A program made the position numbers and the translations under genes. Under the pieces are notes generated by a model, which had not been told where the DNA came from, did not search any database, and saw only the letters and a list, made by a program, of their open reading frames with translations. Positions 13,937 through 17,414 of a stretch of DNA of 17,414 nt are shown here, piece by piece. Numbering within the stretch: the stretch's first letter is position 1; the number at the start of each line of letters is the position of its first letter. Source of the stretch: Rhodocyclaceae bacterium. GTDB lineage: Bacteria > Pseudomonadota > Gammaproteobacteria > Burkholderiales > Rhodocyclaceae. The stretch spans positions 1 through 17,414 of the forward strand of contig JANYAW010000101.1 of assembly GCA_025361105.1 (NCBI GenBank), read 5' to 3'.

Positions 13937-15043
13937 TCAAAACAAAACCACACCTCGAATCGACTCGCCGCGTTTCATCAAATCGAAACCTTCGTTGATT
14001 TTTTCCAGCGGCATGGTGTGGGTGATTAGATCGTCGATGTTGATTTTGCCTTCCATGTACCAGTCGACGATTTTTGGTACATCAGTTCGTCCGCGCGCAC
14101 CGCCGAAGGCCGAGCCTTCCCATTTACGACCGGTGACCAGTTGGAACGGGCGGGTGCTGATTTCGGCACCCGCTTCGGCCACGCCGATGATGATGCTGCG
14201 ACCCCAGCCTTTGTGCGTGCATTCGAGCGCCTGGCGCATGACTTTGGTGTTACCGATGCACTCAAAACTGTAGTCGGCACCACCATCGGTGAGTTGCACT
14301 ATCGCGTCGATCAGGTTTTCAGTCTCCAGCGGATTGATGAAATGGGTCATGCCGAATTTGCGCGCGATGGCTTGTCTTGCAGGGTTGATGTCGATGCCGA
14401 TAATTTTGTTGGCACCGACCATTTTCGCGCCTTGAATCACGTTCAGACCAATGCCACCGAGACCGAATATGACGACGTTGGCACCGGCTTCGACTTTCGC
14501 CGTGAATAGCACCGCGCCGATACCGGTGGTGACGCCACAGCCGATGTAGCAGACCTTGTCAAAGGGTGCGTCATCGCGAATTTTTGCCAGCGCGATTTCG
14601 GGGACGACGGTGAAATTACTGAAGGTTGAAGTACCCATGTAATGCAAAATGGGTTTGCCGTCGATACTGAATCGGCTGCTACCATCGGGCATCAATCCCT
14701 TGCCCTGGGTGCTGCGAATTTTTTGGCAGAGATTGGTTTTTCGACTCAAGCAAAATTTGCATTCACGGCACTCCGGGGTGTAGAGCGGAATGACATGATC
14801 GCCGACCTTCAGCGTGCCGACACCCGAGCCGACTTCAACCACCACGCCGGCACCTTCGTGACCGAGTATCGCGGGGAAGATGCCTTCCGGGTCGGCACCG
14901 GAGAGTGTGTAGTAATCGGTATGGCAGATGCCGGTGGCCTTAATTTCAATCAGGACTTCGCCGTGTTTTGGCGCGGCCAAATCGACGGTTTCGATAGTCA
15001 AGGGTGCGCCGGATTTCCATGCGACGGCTGCTTTGGTTTTCAT
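13937..15043 (-). CDS. frmA: S-(hydroxymethyl)glutathione dehydrogenase / class III alcohol dehydrogenase
   Basis: This cytoplasmic zinc enzyme oxidises S-hydroxymethylglutathione, the adduct of formaldehyde and glutathione, with NAD to S-formylglutathione. It may also reduce S-nitrosoglutathione. The 368 residues equal the family norm. Catalytic zinc ligands are Cys40, His62 and Cys169, and structural zinc ligands are Cys92, Cys95, Cys98 and Cys106. The class III signature IRSTQGKGLMPDGSSRF (109-125) includes Arg110. The Rossmann motif FGLGGIG is at 193-199 and the NAD-selecting Asp at 218. The start at MKTKAAVAWK is family-typical; an 18-codon upstream extension to 15097 is unlikely. The usual partner fghA is not adjacent. 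The next gene downstream is unrelated. Confidence 0.96.
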   Translation of the reverse strand: MKTKAAVAWKSGAPLTIETVDLAAPKHGEVLIEIKATGICHTDYYTLSGADPEGIFPAILGHEGAGVVVEVGSGVGTLKVGDHVIPLYTPECRECKFCLSRKTNLCQKIRSTQGKGLMPDGSSRFSIDGKPILHYMGTSTFSNFTVVPEIALAKIRDDAPFDKVCYIGCGVTTGIGAVLFTAKVEAGANVVIFGLGGIGLNVIQGAKMVGANKIIGIDINPARQAIARKFGMTHFINPLETENLIDAIVQLTDGGADYSFECIGNTKVMRQALECTHKGWGRSIIIGVAEAGAEISTRPFQLVTGRKWEGSAFGGARGRTDVPKIVDWYMEGKINIDDLITHTMPLEKINEGFDLMKRGESIRGVVLF

Positions 15044-15139
15044 GTTTTCAATGCACTCATTGGGATTGTGAAAAGTTGAAAAAACTATACCGCACAATTC
15101 ACAGCGTCGCGGACGTGGTCACTCAGCAAAACGTGAACG

Positions 15140-15168
15140 AAAAAATAGCGGGGATTCCCCCGCTATTT
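15140..15168 (-). terminator. Rho-independent terminator of the Ala-rich small gene
   Basis: On the minus strand, AAATAGCGGGG, loop GAAT and CCCCGCTATTT form an 11-bp perfect stem. The run of six T ends the stem and continues past it. It begins about 48 bases after the stop of the small gene at 15217 and insulates frmA from read-through. Confidence 0.9.
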
Positions 15169-15216
15169 CCACTTGCCGAATCTCGTTGCGATCCGGCAAA
15201 TCGCTTTAGCCAATAA

Positions 15217-15453
15217 TTACTTAACTGCTTCAGCTTTGGCTTTAGCCTTTTTCTTGCCTTTATGCTTGGCTGGCTTGGCAGCGGCTTCTGGTGCAGCAGC
15301 AGCAGGTGCGGCTGGAGCAGCGGCAGCTTTGGCCGGTGCGGGTGCAGCAGCGGCAGCCGGAGCGGCGGCAGGTGCAGCAGGTTTGGCAGCGTCAGCCGCG
15401 TAAAGTGAAGTGGCAAACAAACCGGTGATCAGGACAGCTAGGACTTTGCTCAT
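15217..15453 (-). CDS. Small exported Ala/Pro/Lys-rich protein
   Basis: This 78-residue protein has no catalytic features. Residues 1-20 form a good Sec signal peptide (MSKVLAVLITGLFATSLYAA, cleavage near LYA-A). The mature part is almost entirely Ala, Pro and Lys, ending in the very basic tail KHKGKKKAKAKAEAVK. It resembles acid-shock-like or periplasmic basic low-complexity proteins in composition only, so no function is assigned. The start at 15453 is supported by AAAGGA 8 bases upstream. A frame extension to 15522 lacks support and would bury the signal peptide. A strong terminator follows, so it is probably a monocistronic and well-expressed gene. Confidence 0.75.
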   Translation of the reverse strand: MSKVLAVLITGLFATSLYAADAAKPAAPAAAPAAAAAPAPAKAAAAPAAPAAAAPEAAAKPAKHKGKKKAKAKAEAVK

Positions 15454-15587
15454 GGTATTTCCTTTATAAAAGTTAAGAACTTCGTTGTGACCACACTCGG
15501 ACAATCCGCGCGTTACGGTCAATAACGCGGCTAGTTTCGCTCGGTTGACAGGCTAAGCACGAATTCTTGCTGGCCGTCGCGGTCAGA

Positions 15588-16094
15588 TCAAGGCGTGTAT
15601 TTGGCAACCGGCGCGCTGATGTAACTCATTTGGGTCGCGCCTTGATCCTTGATGGCTTGATCGACCCACGCCTTAATCATGCCTGCATCCATGATGTTGA
15701 TAAAAGAACCGTCGTCGGCAAAATTGACGTTGGAACCGGTGACGATCATGAAGGTATCGGTGTCTTCGGTGTTGTCGGGAAAGGTGTTCAATTGATGAAT
15801 CGAACCCGCCGGTTCGTACAAATAGGAGCCAGCGCGCTGTACTTGATCGGGATATTCGGTGTAGTACCAAGCGCCGCTCATGGTGTAGAGATGCACCGTG
15901 CCGGTATGGAAGTGCAGCGGCAAGGTCACGCCCGGCGCAAATTTGACGCGCAATACCCAAATCCCATTGTGCGGATCAAGAAACAGCGGATAGGCTTTGA
16001 TGCCGGGATGTAGCAAGCCTTCGAGAAATTTGCCAAGATTGGTGTCGACAGTGAGCAGTTTGTCTTGATGGGTGACGATTTCGGGTAAAGCCAT
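15588..16094 (-). CDS. Cupin-fold dioxygenase, 2,4'-dihydroxyacetophenone dioxygenase-like
   Basis: This is a predicted small cupin enzyme of 168 residues. The conserved core PLHFHTGTVHLYTMSGAWYYTEYPDQ (59-84) and YLYEPAGSIHQL (91-102) resembles the 2,4'-dihydroxyacetophenone dioxygenase group, which cleaves a C-C bond in an aryl ketone using non-haem iron. Likely metal ligands are His61, His63 and His100. The true substrate cannot be read from the sequence. A strong ribosome-binding site, AAGGAG, lies 7-8 bases before the ATG. It starts 41 bases after the stop of the upstream hydrolase gene on the same strand, so the two are probably one operon. Confidence 0.8.
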   Translation of the reverse strand: MALPEIVTHQDKLLTVDTNLGKFLEGLLHPGIKAYPLFLDPHNGIWVLRVKFAPGVTLPLHFHTGTVHLYTMSGAWYYTEYPDQVQRAGSYLYEPAGSIHQLNTFPDNTEDTDTFMIVTGSNVNFADDGSFINIMDAGMIKAWVDQAIKDQGATQMSYISAPVAKYTP

Positions 16095-16135
16095 GGTGTT
16101 CTCCTTTTAGTTGTTAAGTGATGCGTACCCAAACA

Positions 16136-16987
16136 TTATCCGTGTTGCTTGAACCAGGAAATTGCCAATTGATTGAGGCGCTCTGGTGCATCGAGTGGAA
16201 TCCAATGACCGCAATCTTCAATGCGCTGATAGTCCCATGGCGCGTCCATCAAGGTACCCGAATTTCGCATTTGTGCTTCGGTCAAAAACGGATCGTGTTC
16301 ACTCCAGACGCCTAGTGTTGGCACTTTGCAGCGTGGCCATGCGCGAAACAAAATATCCAACAAGTTCGCCCGATACCAATTTAACGCGGCGCTTAATCGA
16401 CCCGGTCGTGACATGTTAGCTATTGCGTGACCGGCCTCAGGATGATTGCGCATCCAGCGCCGCATGCCTTGTCCGCCCTGACGCAACAAATACCACTCGG
16501 CAATGCCGCGCAGTTGAAACCAGAGCGTGTAAAACCCCCGTACAAATTTTTGCTCGAAACCGGCACGACCATAACTACGCAAATGCCCCACCGAAACCAC
16601 CACCATCGCCTTTACCCGTTCGGGATAAGTGAATGCCAAGGCCCACGCAATCGGCGCACCCCAGTCATGACCAATGACGCGCAAGCTTTGCCGCACCCCT
16701 AGCGCATTTAGCACAGGCAAAATGTCGTCAACTATGCGGCTAATCGTGTAATGCTCAACCCCACTTGGTGCATCAGTCTCGCCGCAGCCGCGCTGATCGA
16801 AGGCGAAGACCTGATACCCCGCTTGAACCAATCCGGGAACCATTCGCCGCCACACTGTAATGTCATCCGGGAAACCATGCAAGAGCAACAAAGGCTGACC
16901 GGCTCCCGCAACGAAAACACGAAAGCGCATTTCGCCAATATGCACAAACTGAAAATCCGACATGCTGAATGCTTCGTCCATAGTCAT
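16136..16987 (-). CDS. Alpha/beta hydrolase, epoxide-hydrolase-like
   Basis: This 283-residue protein has the classic order of an epoxide hydrolase. HGFPDD (37-42) forms the oxyanion region, and the nucleophile is Asp108 in GHDWGAP (an Asp rather than a Ser). A lid region contains LNWYRAN (202-208, Tyr205, a candidate epoxide-activating Tyr). The acid is Asp232 in SEHDPF and the base His261 in CGHWIP. The Asp nucleophile favours epoxide hydrolase or haloalkane dehalogenase over esterase. The start is uncertain: ATGs at 16987, 16981 and 16963 all lack a strong ribosome-binding site. It diverges from the sulfatase gene, with a 116-base shared upstream region, and precedes the cupin gene. Confidence 0.87.
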   Translation of the reverse strand: MTMDEAFSMSDFQFVHIGEMRFRVFVAGAGQPLLLLHGFPDDITVWRRMVPGLVQAGYQVFAFDQRGCGETDAPSGVEHYTISRIVDDILPVLNALGVRQSLRVIGHDWGAPIAWALAFTYPERVKAMVVVSVGHLRSYGRAGFEQKFVRGFYTLWFQLRGIAEWYLLRQGGQGMRRWMRNHPEAGHAIANMSRPGRLSAALNWYRANLLDILFRAWPRCKVPTLGVWSEHDPFLTEAQMRNSGTLMDAPWDYQRIEDCGHWIPLDAPERLNQLAISWFKQHG

Positions 16988-17103
16988 CGAAAACCCAAAA
17001 TGTATGCAAAAGTCTACGAATGATTATGGCCGACCAAATTGAGTTTATATTCGCTCGCTGCAGCTACAGTTTTGTTTTTGATCGCCATAAGGAGTTCTCA
17101 CTC

Positions 17104-17414
17104 ATGAAACTGCATAGATATTTTTTGCTTTGCGGCCTCATCGCCGCGCTCGGCCTCGGCCCAATTCTCGTGCGGGCCGCCGGCAAGCCCAATATTTTGG
17201 TGATCATGGGTGACGATATTGGCATTACCAATATCAGCAAATACAGCCACGGCCAGATGGGATATCAGACACCGAACATCGACCGCATTGCCAACGAAGG
17301 CATGATGTTTACTGATTACTACGGCGAGCAAAGTTGTACGGCGGGGCGCTCGGCCTTCATCACCGGCCAGCATCCCGTGCGTACCGGCCTGACCAAAGTC
17401 GGCATCCCCGGCGC
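17104..17414 (+). CDS. Exported sulfatase (partial, C-terminus beyond window)
   Basis: This is the N-terminal 103 codons of an arylsulfatase-family enzyme that hydrolyses sulfate esters, probably in the periplasm. Residues 1-25 form a signal peptide (MKLHRYFLLC, hydrophobic to about 23, cleavage near VRA-A). The mature part begins KPNILVIMGDDIG, with the metal-binding Asp37 and Asp38. The formylglycine motif is SCTAGR (77-82), with Cys78 as the residue to be converted, so an anaerobic or aerobic maturase elsewhere is implied. TPNIDRIANEG is also typical. The start is well supported by AAGGAG 9 bases upstream. It is cut off by the window end, so its subclass cannot be told. Confidence 0.92.
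   Translation, partial: MKLHRYFLLCGLIAALGLGPILVRAAGKPNILVIMGDDIGITNISKYSHGQMGYQTPNIDRIANEGMMFTDYYGEQSCTAGRSAFITGQHPVRTGLTKVGIPG

Noticed and set aside
13771..13953. 60-codon minus-strand frame containing SPVGAGDTPSYLAIERR
   Set aside because: The first part is a translation of repeat copy D and the rest is the upstream region of the GGDEF-EAL gene. There is no ribosome-binding site or family feature.
15173..15403. 76-codon plus-strand Ala/Gly-rich frame
   Set aside because: It is the complement of the GC-rich low-complexity Ala/Pro/Lys coding region; the minus-strand gene has the signal peptide, ribosome-binding site and terminator.
15509..15529. Hairpin CGCGTTA / TAACGCG as a terminator of the cupin gene
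   Set aside because: The 7-bp stem has a 7-base loop and no T-run on either side. It may be an operator near the small Ala-rich gene's promoter, but evidence is too thin.
16988..17103. Promoters for the divergent hydrolase and sulfatase genes (TATATT / TATAAA-like hexamers near 17044-17051)
   Set aside because: No -35 at acceptable spacing was found on either strand.

Overview
The window looks like chromosomal DNA of a Gram-negative proteobacterium, most likely a betaproteobacterium. This rests on the look of the PstSCAB, NadC, Nnr and class III alcohol dehydrogenase proteins, the Sec-type signal peptides and a PhoB-type box; it is an inference without a database search. Genes are tightly packed. 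No stretch over 300 bases lacks a gene, and there is no transposase, integrase, phage gene or CRISPR array.

Layout. Positions 1-3515 (minus) hold the high-affinity phosphate operon pstS-pstC-pstA-pstB. It has a clear Pho box upstream of pstS, a stable hairpin between pstS and pstC, and pstB cut by the window edge. Diverging from it (3680-5241, plus) is a translationally overlapped pair: a PlsC-type acyltransferase and a spermidine-synthase-fold protein. A convergent M20 amidohydrolase (5262-6473, minus) diverges from a bifunctional NAD(P)HX repair enzyme, Nnr (6550-8043, plus). Nnr's stop codon overlaps that of a convergent, membrane-anchored, FMN/Fe-S glutamate-synthase-like protein (8040-9692, minus). 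Then come nadC (9877-10740, plus), tRNA-Ser(GGA) and tRNA-Arg(TCG). After these are a large GGDEF-EAL sensor (11120-13780, minus), glutathione-dependent formaldehyde dehydrogenase (13937-15043, minus), a small Ala/Pro/Lys-rich exported protein with a good terminator (minus), a cupin dioxygenase preceded by an epoxide-hydrolase-like enzyme (minus), and the start of an exported sulfatase (17104 onward, plus).

The individual genes are mostly recognisable housekeeping or metabolic functions. The most unusual item is a 28-bp dispersed hairpin repeat present four times in about 8.8 kb (5099, 7488, 11033, 13884), always in the same orientation. Two copies are identical over 28 bp yet lie inside two unrelated genes in different reading frames. 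The other two lie between genes, one of them 12 bases after a tRNA. Its plan is an 8-nt head, a 7-bp stem and a 6-nt loop, and it is open in nearly all frames. This suggests a small mobile or selected palindromic element that can become part of proteins, loosely like REP or Rickettsia palindromic elements. I do not recognise it as a named family.

Secondary observations are a degenerate 9-bp periodic array between the M20 gene and nnr, the Pho-box region shared with a lipid acyltransferase gene, and a long inverted repeat between the two tRNA genes.
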